A stretch of 64,000 nt of DNA from Plumapathes pennacea (Eukaryota > Cnidaria > Anthozoa > Antipatharia > Myriopathidae). The stretch lies in NCBI GenBank assembly GCA_964036295.1, contig OZ038464.1:15616443-15680442 (forward strand), given 5' to 3'. Positions within the stretch are counted from its first letter, which is position 1. Each line of letters begins with the position of its first letter. Shown one piece after another: positions 35,383-47,337 of the stretch. Under the pieces are notes generated by a model that made no database searches, had not been told where the DNA came from, and saw only the letters and a program-made list of their open reading frames with translations. Made by a program: the position numbers and the translations under genes.

Positions 35383-35580
35383 GTGCTGATCTTGATACTG
35401 TTGGGTTTCTCGGTCAGAACGCCCTTCACTATGCGTGTCAGTCTGGTGACGTGGCGACGATAGAGTTGTTTTTGGACAAAGGATTTAAGATTGAATGCGT
35501 TGACAAGCAAGGTTCCACCCCACTCCTGCTTGCAGCGAGAGAAGGCCATGCGAACACTGTAACTTTCCTGCTGTCAAAAG
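35383..35580 (+). CDS. Array ankyrin exon 6
   Basis: It appears identical to copy 5 in the coding sequence and nearly so in the intron, with an offset of exactly 1500 bases. This pair is the youngest duplication in the array. Confidence 0.82.
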
Positions 35581-36880
35581 GTAATGGGTCCATCTAAGCG
35601 AGTGTTGCAAGTCAAAAGAGTTATTATCGTTTTACGTCAGTTGGATAACAATTTGTCGTTTTGAAGGTCCAAAATACCGGTAAACCGTGGATTTAGATCA
35701 CTTCCAATAGTGTGACGTATTTGAGCACATGTTTTGCGATTCCTGGATTAAAAAACATGGTGTTTTCATTACTAGAAAGCCCAGTGGTGTCAACATCCTG
35801 TTGTAGCGTAGTGTCACTTATGCAGAGCCGGGATTGTACTTGGGATATTAAGATATTCGACGATAATATATAGTTCGGCGACATAGACCAAAAGAGACTG
35901 AGGAGCGTGACTCCTCTAGTTGTGAACAAGACTTTCACATTTTGAGTCTTAGCGAAGAGAAACCGTGTGTCAACATCCTGGTGTAACGTAGTGTCATTTA
36001 TGGGGAGCCGGGACTGTACTTGGGATATTAAGACATTTGACGATATATAGTTCGGCGACATAGATCAAAAGAGACTGAGGAGCGTGACGTCTCTAGTTGT
36101 GACCAAGACTTTCACATTTTGAGTCTTAACGAAGAGAAACATATATATAAAACACCTAATATAGGAGGAACCTACTCATGCTTGGAACAGCTTGGATCAG
36201 AGTGTCATAAAATGCTGCTGTCGTTAATTAATGTACACCTCTAAAAAGAAAACCCTCGATATTTGATAGTTTATGGATTATAGGTAGGATACTAAAAGCC
36301 ATCATGAGCGGGATTTGGCGCAATCAATAAGTCGTTGTGAGAAGCGCTTTTTAACTTACTAGATACGGAGTTGTAACTGCTACTGGTCCTACTTTATCTT
36401 TCTTATTTTTCTTTCATATTATTTTAACCATTGGTGACTTTCCGTGAGAAGTTGGAATACGCGCTATTAGAAAGGAGCAGGGGAAAGTAAAGGAGGAATT
36501 ATTTAGCAACTTTTACAGTCATGAGCAGTAGCTAATGAAACTTTTTGATTTCCGTTAACGACTACCCTTGAACATGAAGTAAATCTTTTTTTCTGAGTTT
36601 AAGTTTTTGTCGAATTGAGCGGATGTCCCGACTCTGCCCAGGGAAGTTTGATTGTCAAGGGGCCCACCAAAATATCTCAGCCTCGCCAACTGCGCATGAG
36701 TGTGAACTTGGTTTGTTTAAACCTCCTATAATACCAAGAGAAATATTGTCAGGTAAAGAAACGTTCACCAACCGGCGATGTAGTTTTAGAAATTGTTAGA
36801 TTAAGGCTGTTTTACCAGAATCCAGCCTCTTATGCAATGTATGTGAGTTCACAAAGTTAATTACTTTGCTTTTATTGAAG

Positions 36881-37078
36881 GTGCTGATCTTCGTGCTGTT
36901 TCGTCTCTCGATCGGAACGCCCTTCACTATGCGTGTCAGTCTGGTGACGTGGCGACGATAGAGTTGTTTTTGGACAAAGGATTTAAGATTGAATGCGTTG
37001 ACAAGCAAGGTTCCACCCCACTCCTGCTTGCAGCGAGAGAAGGCCATGCGAACACTGTAACTTTCCTGCTGTCAAAAG
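36881..37078 (+). CDS. Array ankyrin exon 7 (mosaic)
   Basis: 66 codons, phase 1 at both ends. The first half is of the copy 2/3 type (LRAVSSLDRN, flank CACAAAGTTAATT) and the second half of the copy 5/6 type (AAREGHANTV). This is the pattern left by unequal crossing-over or gene conversion inside the exon. The intron after it decays quickly, marking the right edge of the array. Confidence 0.82.
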
Positions 37079-37373
37079 GTAATGGGTCCATCTAAGCGAG
37101 TGTTGCAAGTCAAAAGAGTTATTATCGTTTTACGTCAGTTGGATAACAATTTGTCGTTTGAAGGTCCAAAATACCGTTAAGCCGTGGATTTAGATCACTT
37201 CCAATAGTTTGACGTTTTTAGCATTTATTTTTCTTTTTTTTTTGCGATTTCTGGATTTAAAAACATGGTGTTTTCGTTACTAGAAAGGCCAGTGGTGTCA
37301 ACATCCTGGTGTTGCGTAGTGTCATTTATGGAGAGCCGGGACTGTACTTGTGATATTAAGATGCGTGTCGACT

Positions 37374-39908
37374 TAGTTTTGGTGTTGTCGTAATTGGAAT
37401 TTAATCCATGCGCTATTCTGAAAAAGCCTCGATAATTTATAATTTGATTACGTGTGGAAGTTATGAGTGTCCTGGTACCCGTAAGTGAGAAAGGTTTTTT
37501 GTTCCCGCTTGTCTGAGCTTGATTGGATCGAGACCTCAAGCCATTGACCTAGTGTCTCAACCTTCAGTAACACCATATTACTCGCACGCTCTCAAAACGA
37601 GTAGCGAATTATCTCCGGTGTTGTGGTCTGATATAAAGTGCCACCCTTTAACCTAATTTTAGCTCGTTGTCACCTTCTCAATCGTGACTGCCGCTGTTGT
37701 TGTTGTTGTTGTTGTTGATTTTTTTGTTTTTGTTTTTTTCATGTCTTATTACTGATGGTTTTCCCGTATGAAGTTTGTGATCCTTCATTCGAAAGGTTGT
37801 TAGTGACATTAAAAAAAAAACACTTTTAGTTAAAGACAATTGTTTGCTAAACTATTTTGAAGAATTCCAGTCGCTTCCAGTCAGGATTTCGGGGTCCCTA
37901 AAAATTGTGCATCCAGAATTTAGATGCATAGAGGATTGTGGTTGAGACCGCTTCTTCTTCTTCAGAAAGTACTTTTAGTCGCGACTAAGAACAACAGCTT
38001 TAAACTATGGTACTTGTTGAGAAGACGAATTATGGCAGAAATGCAGTGATGCTTGCTTCAGAGAAAGGAAACATAGCAACGGCAGAATATCTCTGGTCAC
38101 GTGAGGAAGTGGGTAAATTAGTGTGTACTACTAATCGGTATATCTAGGTTCCAGAGGTCCTCCGCTTACTCCTTTAAGAGTTTTCCGATCATTGGCAAGC
38201 GATCAACAATTAATCTGGCCACGAGGTTGAGACAAAGAATTTAGTTTAACCAGTGTTAGTTTAATCGAGCTTTGAACAAGCTTGCTTTTTGGGCAACAAA
38301 ACGCAGGAGAAAAAGCTTGTTCTTGCTCAAAACATAACGGGGAGTCGAGTTGTGACAAAGATATTCATAATTTCAGGCTTTACCGAAGAGAAAAAAAGTA
38401 TAACAAACTTAATATAGGAGTAGCCTACTCGTGCTTGGAACAGCTAAGTTCAGAGTTATAAAACTTTGCTGTCCTTAGATAAAATTGTTCGTGCAAAATT
38501 ACGGGGCTTGCAAAATCTACAGGTTTTTGAAACTCGCAGTCGTGTGTTGGCAGTGGAATTCTATGTTCATCACTAAAAAGAAATTCTCGAGAATTAATAG
38601 TTTATGAAACAAAGTTGAAGTTGTCGCGAGCGTAAAGAATTTCGTTTATGTCAGTTGGATAGAAGTTTGTCGTTCGGAGATTAAAAACACTGGTATATGA
38701 AACCATGGATCTGATCACTGCTAATAGCGTGACTAGGTCGACTGTAAATTTATGCGAAAGTCGAAATATAAGGGGTCTTGCGGACCGAAGCCCCGCCCCG
38801 GGGATTATACTTTGGAATTTTTTTCTTTGTTCACCTAACAACGTGTTAGCACTACGGTTTACAAGCAAATTAAACCATTAGGGCAACCCGGGTACCCTGA
38901 TCAATAATTGTTTACATCGTTTTGAGATTTAAAACTTTTGTATTCCGTCTTTGTTTTTCTCGGCCTACTGTAATTCTGGTTCTCGGTTTTAGCAAGGTTT
39001 TTGCCGCTACAAAGTCATCTTGATATAAACAAGCCATAAACAATTTATCATTGAACTCATTACAAAACAGTATTAAATTATTGTAAATCCGTCTGGAAAT
39101 AGAAAAAGGCTTTCGATTTGTATTTAGCGTGGCTTTCTCATACCTCGAAAGCTACTTGACCAGATTATGCATACTTTTGTCAGGACGCTTTGCACCTGCG
39201 TTTCCACATTGTTTTACATGCCGAATTGTCATCTACTGAATTGTGAAGCCATGCTTGCCATTTACTGTAACACTTCTGTCGCAGCGAGGAATTTTTTTAC
39301 CTTGATAAGGTCAATAGTTAATTCATGCGAAGGGTCGAAATATCAGAGGTCCTGTGGCAGCTGAATATTCTATTTATCATGACAAGGACTGAAGATTATA
39401 TTTTCGGAATTCTTTTACACGTTCAAGACATACCACTGTGCTAATCGTTTGGTATCGAGAGGTCTGGGACAAGCATTGACTTGTCCCAGGAAGGCGAGTT
39501 ATCTCTAGCGAATCATTTACAAGGGCAAAACATATATCTGGCACTAAAAGTAACCCTATCACTAGGGTAAGCGGGAACACGGGTTATGTCGTCCGGCTCG
39601 CTTGTAAACACACTGATTAAAAACAGAGAAAATCTTAAAACGCTAACCCTCTCTCCTTGTAAACAGGCTGATTAAAAAAGAGGAAGTCTTAAAACGCTGA
39701 CCCTATCTCCTTGTAAACAGGCCCTTATTGAACTTCTGACCGATGGAGAAAATTACAAAGGGTACGAGCTATAACTATATTTCCGTCAGGCTAAAATGTG
39801 TTTGGATTAGGTTTTGGTGTTGTCGTAATTGGAATTGAATCCATGTTCTATTCTGAAAAAGCTTCAATAATTTATAATTTGATTACCTGATGGAAGTTAT
39901 GAGTGTTC
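37374..39908 (+). repeat. Gene 1 intron with duplicated segments
   Basis: A ~100-bp segment (TTTTGGTGTTGTCGTAATTGG...) occurs at 37374-37472 and 39808-39908. A 57-base tandem repeat (CTTGTAAACA...AAAACGCT) lies at 39601-39713, 2.3 copies. A TTG microsatellite is at about 37695-37717. A diverged array landmark (GGAACAGCTAAGTTCAGAG) is near 38436. Apart from the relic exon at 38012 I see no coding sequence. Confidence 0.65.
38012..38107 (+). pseudogene. Relic ankyrin exon with lost donor
   Basis: It translates to NYGRNAVMLASEKGNIATAEYL, an ankyrin helix pair closely related to 40378-40452 and to the second repeat of 41099-41302. The donor position reads GAAG|TGGGT, missing one G compared with GAAG|GTGGGT at 40452, and no acceptor with an open frame is found upstream. 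Probably not spliced. Confidence 0.65.
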
Positions 39909-40299
39909 AGATGGTCGAGGGGTTAAGCCTGGCTTTCACGAGCTACGCAATCACAAGAATTCTTATTTGACAGTGAAAATAGGCTCGACGCAAGTGCAAG
40001 TGCAAGGATCAAAAGTTTCTTTTCCTTAATGTGCTTGCGTCGCACTTTTTTCACGGACGTACATCTTTTGTACTGCTTTTGTGCTTTCGTCGCTCGTGAA
40101 AACCAGACTTTAGCAGCCATGTTGTCGGTTTCGTTTTCCGGCTGGAGATCTTGCCAAGGTTCAGTTAGTAGGAGTGTGGCGACTTTGCTATAAAAATATT
40201 CGTATAACAAATCACTTATAATGTTTCAAGTATCCTCAATAAGTATAATCGTTACTCTTACTGATATGCTAAGAATCAGAATGATAGCAGAAATGCATT

Positions 40300-40452
40300 G
40301 ATGCTTGCTTCAGAGAAAGGAAACGATCACTTTAATACTGGATAAAGGACTCAACATTGATAAGAAAACGAATAATGGCAGAAATGCATTGATGCTTGCT
40401 TTAGATAAAGGGAACATAGCAGCGGCAGAATATCTCTTGTCACGTGAGGAAG
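40300..40452 (+). pseudogene. Partial ankyrin exon
   Basis: From 40327 the frame reads ITLILDKGLNIDKKTNNGRN and then ALMLALDKGNIAAAEYLLS, a good ankyrin repeat ending at a plausible donor GAAG|GTGGGT with phase 1. Upstream, a fragment of the same repeat (GCAGAAATGCATTGATGCTTG, 40290) is spliced in out of frame and no acceptor is visible. It may be a truncated duplicate of the exon at 41099. Use in mature transcripts is doubtful. Confidence 0.5.
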
Positions 40453-40774
40453 GTGGGTAAATTAGTGCTCATTAATCGGTATATCTAGGTTCCAGAGGTC
40501 CTCATCTTACTCCTTCAAGAGTTTTCCAATTATTGGCAAGCGAGAAACCTCTGAAACCAGAGTAGCACTAATTCTGCCAACATATAGAAGTATTACCCTT
40601 TCGATTACGCTCACGGCCCTTGTATAACTGTTTTCCGTACCGATCAGGTGTTTCGAAAGAACTGAAAGTCAAATTTTAGCAACTTCTGGATTTCCTGTAC
40701 TCGATATATGTATATGTATAAATTATGTATATGTATATGTATAACTTAATTTTTTTCCAATCAGCCATAATGCT

Positions 40775-40818
40775 AGCCTGATTTTCAGACGGTCGGAGAT
40801 CGTCTGATAATCAGGCTA
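40775..40818. mobile_element. 44-bp palindromic insert with 10-bp direct repeats
   Basis: AGCCTGATTTTCAGACG pairs with CGTCTGATAATCAGGCT around a 9-base loop. The unit is flanked on both sides by CCATAATGCT (40765-40774, 40819-40828). The pattern is that of a tiny mobile palindrome with a target-site duplication, but a 10-base duplication plus 44-base insert matches no family I can name. Confidence 0.6.
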
Positions 40819-41098
40819 CCATAATGCTTTAAATGTGTGCTCAGTGGCTATTTTATTGAATATCTTTCAACTTTTTGTAATTTTACGCATTAGTCTATAT
40901 CACTACATTCCTAACATGTCTTTGTGCCGTTCATTTCAAAAACTTCAAGAGGGAGTTAATTGTTTAGTTTTGATTTCAGTCGATTCTAAGTACTCACACT
41001 TACACCATCAAAGTCGGTTTTGCATCTCGTGACGTCAACATATTATTAGTGGTGATACTTACCTTTTTTTTACCTTTTTTGCTTCTGTTTTTCCAAAG

Positions 41099-41302
41099 GC
41101 TCTGATCTTTATGCTAAAGATAATGGTGGACGGACTGCAGTACATTACGCAGCAAAGTCTGGTAATGTGGAAACACTCACTCTACTGCTGGATAAGGGAT
41201 GCAACATCAATGAGAAGACCAATGATGGCAAAAATGCATTGATAATTGCTACGATGAATGGAAGAGAAGCTGCGGCAGAATATTTGATGTCACGTGCTGA
41301 AG
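41099..41302 (+). CDS. Gene 1 ankyrin exon, downstream of array
   Basis: 68 codons, phase 1 at both ends, acceptor TTCTGTTTTTCCAAAG, donor GAAG|GTAAAT. Two ankyrin repeats: GGRTAVHYAAKSGNVETLTL and DGKNALIIATMNGREAAAEY. It is diverged from the array exons but has the same start (G-S/A-D-L) and the same two-repeat structure, so it probably represents the ancestral form from which array units were or were not derived. Frame-compatible with every array exon upstream. Confidence 0.85.
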
Positions 41303-42423
41303 GTAAATATAAAATTCATCATTTGTAAATTATACGGACCGTTATTGGAGCAGGTGTTTGTGTGTGTGTGTGGTTTGTGTATGTTTGTGTACTTGCACTC
41401 GATATTGAGCTTTGTGAGATTTTTTTTCTGGTAAAATTGTTAGCCAGCTAAAGTGTAATTTTGCCATTTGTTGATTTTTACTGGCGGCTGTAATAAATAT
41501 TTCACACTATTTTGACGTTTCATTTAAAATTCAGAATCACCCGGTTGAGTTTAAAAGGCCATTTGGAAATTTTCACCTTGTCGCGGTGCCTTGTTATTTT
41601 TTGCTAAATAGCTAGACTAGTCAGGTGCATATCCCTTTAATGAGAGAGCTCGTAGCCCTAAATTGATCTCAGTCGAATAAAATAAGTGGTCAAACCGTTC
41701 CGCCATGGTTTGAAGTTTTCTCGCAACAGCGCACTCTCGCTTTTTCCCGTCACGTTCCTTGATAAGTAGAGTCCCAGGATTAACTTTCTACCGGGTGGCT
41801 AAATTGTTCCAACGTTGTTGAAACTGAAACGTTAAAAGTCGAGTTTAAGAGTGAATTTGTTTGGTCAGATTTAGACGTTTTTCCGATTTTACAGAAACAG
41901 CTGGCCACCTAAATGAAACAATTCTGTTAAAATTTTGCCAGGAAAACGAATCTTACAAAGAATATGGCGTAACCCCAGCCATTCGTACCTATACCTTGAG
42001 CAAAGTTGCCAATGCGATCTAAGCTCGTGCTAATCTTTTTGCTTTTAAGAAAAAAATGTTGACAGATAAAATGAAGCCGTTTTATACTTGCCGTTGAGCC
42101 GGGTTGTCTTACGATCGATGCGATTGCTGTAGCTATTTCACCTGTTTCTTTAAACTAGAAACTCTCCGGCAATAGTATAGGAACCTAAGCGAGAGTGCGC
42201 AACAAAATAGCGTCACTTCATGAAATTAAAATACATGTCTGCATGTGTAGTTTAGATTGTCAATTAAATTTGATCACATGATGATAGTGTTATTACAGTG
42301 AATAAAAAAAGTTGTAGATGAGAATGAAACCGTTTACTCGTCTTTACTCAAGTGTGCAACCCGCCGCTACCCCGTACAGTGCTCGTCCTCTAACTTTGTT
42401 TGTTGTTTTCTTTTTTATAACAG
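41303..42423 (+). other. Gene 1 last intron
   Basis: Contains a short GT tract (41358-41372) and otherwise nothing I recognise. Confidence 0.4.
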
Positions 42424-42431
42424 CAGAGTGA
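42424..42431 (+). CDS. Possible terminal coding exon of gene 1
   Basis: After a good pyrimidine tract (TTTTCTTTTTTATAACAG) the phase-1 frame from 41302 reads two residues and then TGA at 42429-42431; the alternative AG three bases on gives the same stop. If real, the protein ends directly after the ankyrin repeats. The evidence is only phase and acceptor quality, so this is tentative. Confidence 0.35.
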
Positions 42432-43136
42432 CCCGGTGATCATGAATCCTGTAAACATGGCAACAGATGAAGTGAGACACCACGTGACTATACCCTGAAT
42501 ACAGTGGTCTCTTATTGCTCCTGTTGCCAACTGAACGAGTTTTTTTGCCTAAATTCAGTGAACGGGCGAATGATACTGTTGTTGAGACTGCTTTGAAAGC
42601 TTTCACTTTTATTTTCCTTGTTACTGTTATTCATCGTTGGCTAAACAGTGGATTCACAGCGACTATTTAATATAATGAGTGACGCCACTGAATTTTGTAT
42701 TTACGGAACTGATCATTTTAACTTTTGTATTGAGTATAGGCTGAAGAACCTGATAACATTTTAACTCAAAGCTCGAAATGGGAAAACAAGATATCAAACT
42801 TTTGTATCGGCAATTTGTGGTTCACTTAAATGTTGTAACTTCCTGTCAGAACCGTTAAACAGTGAGCGTCATGCATTCGAAGAGGAAGAACTTAACGCGT
42901 TTGACTAGCTAGTTTGCTATAATATATGTAAGTTGAGATTGTAATAAACAGGGCAACTTGAAACATGTGTGACTAGAAATAGAAGTAAATAGAAGTAACG
43001 TCGATATATAGTGTTGCAAAAAGGCGGGAAGGACATATCAGGAAAGGTTAGGGGATTTACTTCAAAATACCAGGATGTCCGTAAAATGGTTTCACCAGCT
43101 ACATGTATGCTGAATTACCTACTGTGTGTAAATATT

Positions 43137-43142
43137 AATAAA
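43137..43142 (+). terminator. Candidate poly(A) signal of gene 1
   Basis: AATAAA about 710 bases after the proposed stop; another AATAAA is at 42944-42949. Either could end the transcript. No downstream element was decisive. Confidence 0.3.
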
Positions 43143-43854
43143 GATTTTAACTGTAAAACTCTATAGACATAGATTGGTCAGATCTCAACATTTCCTCAAC
43201 AAACTGTGTTCTCTTCTTCTTTCCTAAATCTGTCTAAACAGATGATTCAAGGTTGCTTAATAGTTTACTGTGATTTTAAGATACAATATAAAAATGCGTA
43301 CTGTCAAACGTACTTCGCCTTAGCCTCTGCAAAAAAAAAACAAAAAACAGCAACAACAACAACAACAACAACAAAAAAAGGCAGAGAGAAACTTGATATA
43401 GTTTACGTTCGTATTGCGCCATCACTGATGCAAAATACAACAAGATTGACAAGTGCGCATACGTTTTAGTAGCCGTAGTGTCCTTGCGCGTGAAAACAAG
43501 CCCTTGATGTCAAGAAGACATGTACCTTGATCTGCAAACAGCTGAAGGGATATATCCCCGAAATCTTTCACAAACGCGCATTTAGCTACAGGGGCTAGAG
43601 GTGTCAGAACTCCTAGAGGGAGAGCTTACGTAAGTTTTTCATGCAAAAGTATACTGCTTAGACAAATTAAAACAAAGAAACAAAACAAAACAAAACGCGA
43701 TAGAACAACATGTTTTCATCATGCAGATCAGTCGGGTTCCGTCCAACCTTGAACAAAAAAAAAAAAAAAAAAAAAAAGAAGAAACAGTGGAAGTCTGGGC
43801 TGTAGGCCCCCTGGAATATTTGGGCCCAGTTTCTCCCGTCTAAATTCTTCCAAG
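43143..43854. other. Intergenic, simple repeats
   Basis: A and CAA tracts at 43330-43377 and a run of about 24 A at 43754-43777. No exon. The following start at 43855 lies about 700 bases after the candidate end of gene 1. Confidence 0.5.
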
Positions 43855-43928
43855 ATGGCGGACGAAGGTGACGATCGTTCGATTGTTCAGTTCTTTCTAG
43901 CAAACCTGGGACAAAATGGAGATACAAC
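43855..43928 (+). CDS. Gene 3, candidate first exon
   Basis: ATG in strong context (CCAAGATGGCGG, which also resembles a YY1 site as at many TSS-proximal starts), then MADEGDDRSIVQFFLANLG, ending at a strong donor ACAAC|GTGAGT with phase 2. The protein is not recognised. It joins in frame to the exon at 46913 if the Helitron-like insertion 44311-45905 is intronic. Start context and donor are good; confirmation needs transcripts. Confidence 0.5.
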
Positions 43929-44310
43929 GTGAGTGTGTGTCGCAGTTTCTTGCTGAATACTTTAACAACATAGCGAAAATGTATATGAACGTCATACTAT
44001 TATTCCAGATACATCATTTCAGAAGAATTATGTTCGATAAACAATTTGGGGACAACAAATTCTCTTGAACATTGAACCCTTTTGCTGCAAGTGGAAAGTC
44101 TCCTTTTTACCCAGCTTTTTGGAGAGTTGAAGTGTTATTTAAAAAGGATACTCCACTGGTGTTGTTTCTTTGCTGTTCAAAGTTTACACTGCAATACAAG
44201 CTAATTGAAGCCCTTTATTTCTTGAGTTGATGAGATCTGGAGATTCAGAAAACAAAGACATTGCGGCCATATTGGACCAACTTACAATACAAGTACATGA
44301 GTAATATTTT

Positions 44311-45905
44311 ACTAGAAATACGATAATCGCAGATACCCCCTCACTCTGCCATTGATGGGACTTTTACTTTGGTAACTCCCAACAAGAGTAGCCTTTGTTT
44401 TACCGAAATGTTGACTCAATCTTTTCTTCGAACTCAAGTGCTACACGCAAAGGAAGGAGAAAAAGAATGGTGTGTGTTATACTTTTGCGTTGAAGAAAGA
44501 ATTGATTGCGTGACGAAGTACGTATTTCCCACGGTCGGCACGTCAAATTAATTCATACAGTCTGCCAAGCACGTTCTCAAAATTTAATACTCAAAGTTTG
44601 AAGTTGGTCAGCCGTCGTAGTACGGGAAAAAAGGAACACTGATTTTCCAATTTTGAATTCATAGGCAGTACAATTAAATAGGCTTCCTGTGCGATTTGTT
44701 TTTACTCTGGATTGCATACACCAGACTCAGGCATGCATATTTAATAGGCTCGAATTGTTTTGTATGTGAACCCACTCAAAACAGCAAGATTTCTCCCAGA
44801 ATCAAAGCAAAACTTGAACAGTTTACTTCAAATTATACACGGGCTTCAGACCCAGTAATACTTCTAAGGGCTTGTGAACGATTCTTGCTGCAATCACCGC
44901 GTGTCAGATTACAGAAAAATAAGACATCTGACTAAATCATTCAAGACTCCAAGTTCCGATTGCTCTGAGCGAATACGGTAGCCGAAACTGGCGACAGAAG
45001 CGTAGTAAAACAATACTTCGAGGGAAAATGATCAGCATACAGATTTTAATACATTCTTGAAGTGATCGAGTTACAAGCTATACGGGATAGAATATATTTG
45101 TCACGGTGATTGTTCGATTTCCACTGACTAACCTTTGTTGCTTGTCCTTTCTAAATAAGTATCTGAGTTTAACACAAAACGGCGTCTGAAGCTCCCGATT
45201 TGTTTTCAAGCACTGTTCCCTTTGCGGAGGTGTCTGGTGTTACCTGCTTCTGTTCATGTCGCTTTTGGTCGGCATTCATGCGCTGTTGTCTTTGCGGAGT
45301 CTTCTCTTCAGCCCGCTTTTTCTCCTGAAGTTTCCGATTTGCTTTCAAGCGCTGTTCTCTTTGCGGAGTTGTCTGCGTTACCCGCTTCTGTTCATGTCGC
45401 TTTCGATCGGCATTCATGTGCTGTTTCCTTTGCGGAGTCGTTTCTTCGGCACGCTTCTGTTTATGATGCTGTTGATCCTAACAGGATTGTCGCCTTTTCT
45501 ACAGACGAATTTGGCGTTGTTCCCTCGTTTCACGATTTCGCCTTGCTTGTGCCTGTTCCCTTCTTATTTGAAGACGAGCTTCGCGAGACTGTTGTGTTTC
45601 AAGTTCTTCAGTTTTTAAGTTTTCCATTTTCATAAACGCAGCTACAATATATTGTTGCTTCATTCAAATCTAATTTCTCTAAGTTATTCCGAGTAAAACT
45701 ACAGGCCAGGGCACACGTGATCAATCCGGCCTTTGTTATTGGTTAGCAGGGTAACCGCGCCTAAAGTCGTACGCCAGACTGACTGACAGACAACGTTAAA
45801 TTTTGAGATGGCGACCCGCTTGGAGTCAGCAAGTAAGGCGGTATAAAGCGGTATTACTCAGTAATGCATTAGTGCCATGATTATTTCCCTCACTTCGTTC
45901 GGGGA
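44311..45905 (-). mobile_element. Helitron-like non-autonomous element, copy 3
   Basis: Minus strand: begins TCCCCGAACGAAGTGAGG preceded by A, ends TCTGCGATTATCG...CTAGT followed by A instead of T. The GCAGA/TCTGC hairpin is intact. It is longer than copy 2 because the arginine-rich frame (45169-45640) carries extra repeat units of the KRHEQKRVTQTTPQREQR type, so the coding repeat itself varies in number between copies. It shares 44320-45180 with copy 2 almost base for base. Confidence 0.58.
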
Positions 45906-46912
45906 TTAAACGCCCTCCAACGTGGCTGCCATGCCGTCAATTGCAACCCCAGAATTCCTCATAATTTTGAGTGGGGTGTGTTGAACGGTTCTTAAACCCG
46001 GTCCTTACCCTATTTAAGGCCAAAAAACATGATTTGCATACCCTTCAGACCTGTATCCTATAATTTTCACCTTGTCTCAGTCCTAGTACCTGCACCCTAT
46101 TTCAAACAAATGATTCCTGATAACCCTTAAGAGTCACACATTTATACCTGCATGGCTTAAAATGTATAATGTTATGGAAGTCCTCTCCACCTGGCATTTT
46201 CTCTAGCTGTTTTCTCCTCATTTTGGGTTTTCTAATAGTTGAGGATGAAAATAGATAATGCAGGGTTGTGGGAAATAAGCTACATTGGTTTTACATTAAT
46301 ATGCAAAGATACTGTGAATTAATGCATCAGAATATATTACATTGAATTCTGCTGATGAAAGGGCAGTAATTTAAATACAGTAGACATAAAATGCAACTAT
46401 TGGTAGCCACGTTTATTGCAATGAATATACTGTATTTTTGGTAAACAAACTAGCAGAAGGAACAGCATGCCGAAATTGTAGTCTGATGCAGGCAAATGTT
46501 TCAGAGTACAGGTGAATACATGATATAGAAAACATAAAATAAATATAAAACATAAAAATTATATTAAAAAATAAGAGTAGGTAATGTGTGGTTGTAAGGA
46601 TTGGATGGGCTAGATCACTACCATGCATTTGTCTTTATATTTAATTTTTGCTATTCATTTGTGCATGCATCGTGACAATACAATCATGATTGCTAGTCAA
46701 TCTGGCTGTATATTGAAAAATCAATATATTTTTTTGGGTGCCCATGCTGTTTCTTGAGATGCAGCTTATTTTGTTTGTTTGTTACATGACAGCAAGTTTT
46801 TATGCTATTTATAGTCACACTATTTTGGACTCCACAGCTGTATGTAGCTAAATTAATTTACTGGTTCCATGTGAAATGCAAACCATTCTTTCTTTAATTT
46901 GTTGAACTGCAG
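45906..46912 (+). other. Putative gene 3 intron
   Basis: I see no repeat copy and no exon. AT-rich, with an antisense hydrophobic frame (46413-46628) that has no homology I can name. Confidence 0.4.
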
Positions 46913-47025
46913 GGCGTGTGGCAGTATACATTTGCAGTGTACAAAACCTTTATTACTCAAGAAAGTTAGGAGAACTCCCTCATACCCAGCTTCTCTCTGT
47001 CCTCAACCAAAACTTTACCTAACAA
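46913..47025 (+). CDS. Gene 3, candidate exon 2
   Basis: Acceptor AATTTGTTGAACTGCAG and donor AACAA|GTAAGT, the strongest donor type. Entered in phase 2 it reads ACGSIHLQCTKPLLLKKVRR and goes on PSYPASLCPQPKLYLT, open to the donor, leaving phase 1. Three cysteines and a basic cluster are visible; no family is recognised. Confidence 0.45.
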
Positions 47026-47337
47026 GTAAGTAAAAAAGGCCCATGTTATATATTAGGCATTCCCAATGGGGCCATAATATGGAAAGCTCTCAAACACCCT
47101 TGCAACATGAAGCCATGATTAACCACACAATGTTGAGACACTCTCTTTATCACCATGCAGGTACATAATAAAATAAATGCACAGATTTCTCTCCACAGCT
47201 CAGTTTGAATGCTAAGGGTGTGTTTTAGTCTCTTCAGTTAAACATACATTTTATACTTCACAAGGGATGATTTAGAGTCTCATTCTGGCAGAGGAAGAAG
47301 AATTTCAGTAGTTTTTTTTTTTTTTTCCATCATCAAG

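Larger units (their letters stand above)
23690..37340 (+). repeat. Tandem array of seven ~1.5-kb ankyrin-exon units
   Basis: Seven units, each with one 198-bp ankyrin exon plus intron, repeat with spacings of 1499, 1501, 1497, 1500 and 1498 bases between exon starts 29386, 30885, 32386, 33883, 35383 and 36881; the first unit is at 24035/27938, split by a LINE. Introns are as similar as exons. Each intron contains an internal ~180-bp duplication (GTGTCAACATCCTG at 28289 and 28471, for example) and the invariant CCTCGCCAACTGCGCATGAG. The right-hand boundary decays after about 37340. Confidence 0.95.

Noticed and set aside
29696..36061. Repeated 122-codon antisense frame in each array unit
   Set aside because: It lies in the intron duplication, has no domain, and repeats only because the units are tandem copies.
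29313..37047. Repeated 79-84 codon antisense frames opposite the ankyrin exons
   Set aside because: They are shadows of the ankyrin exons on the plus strand.
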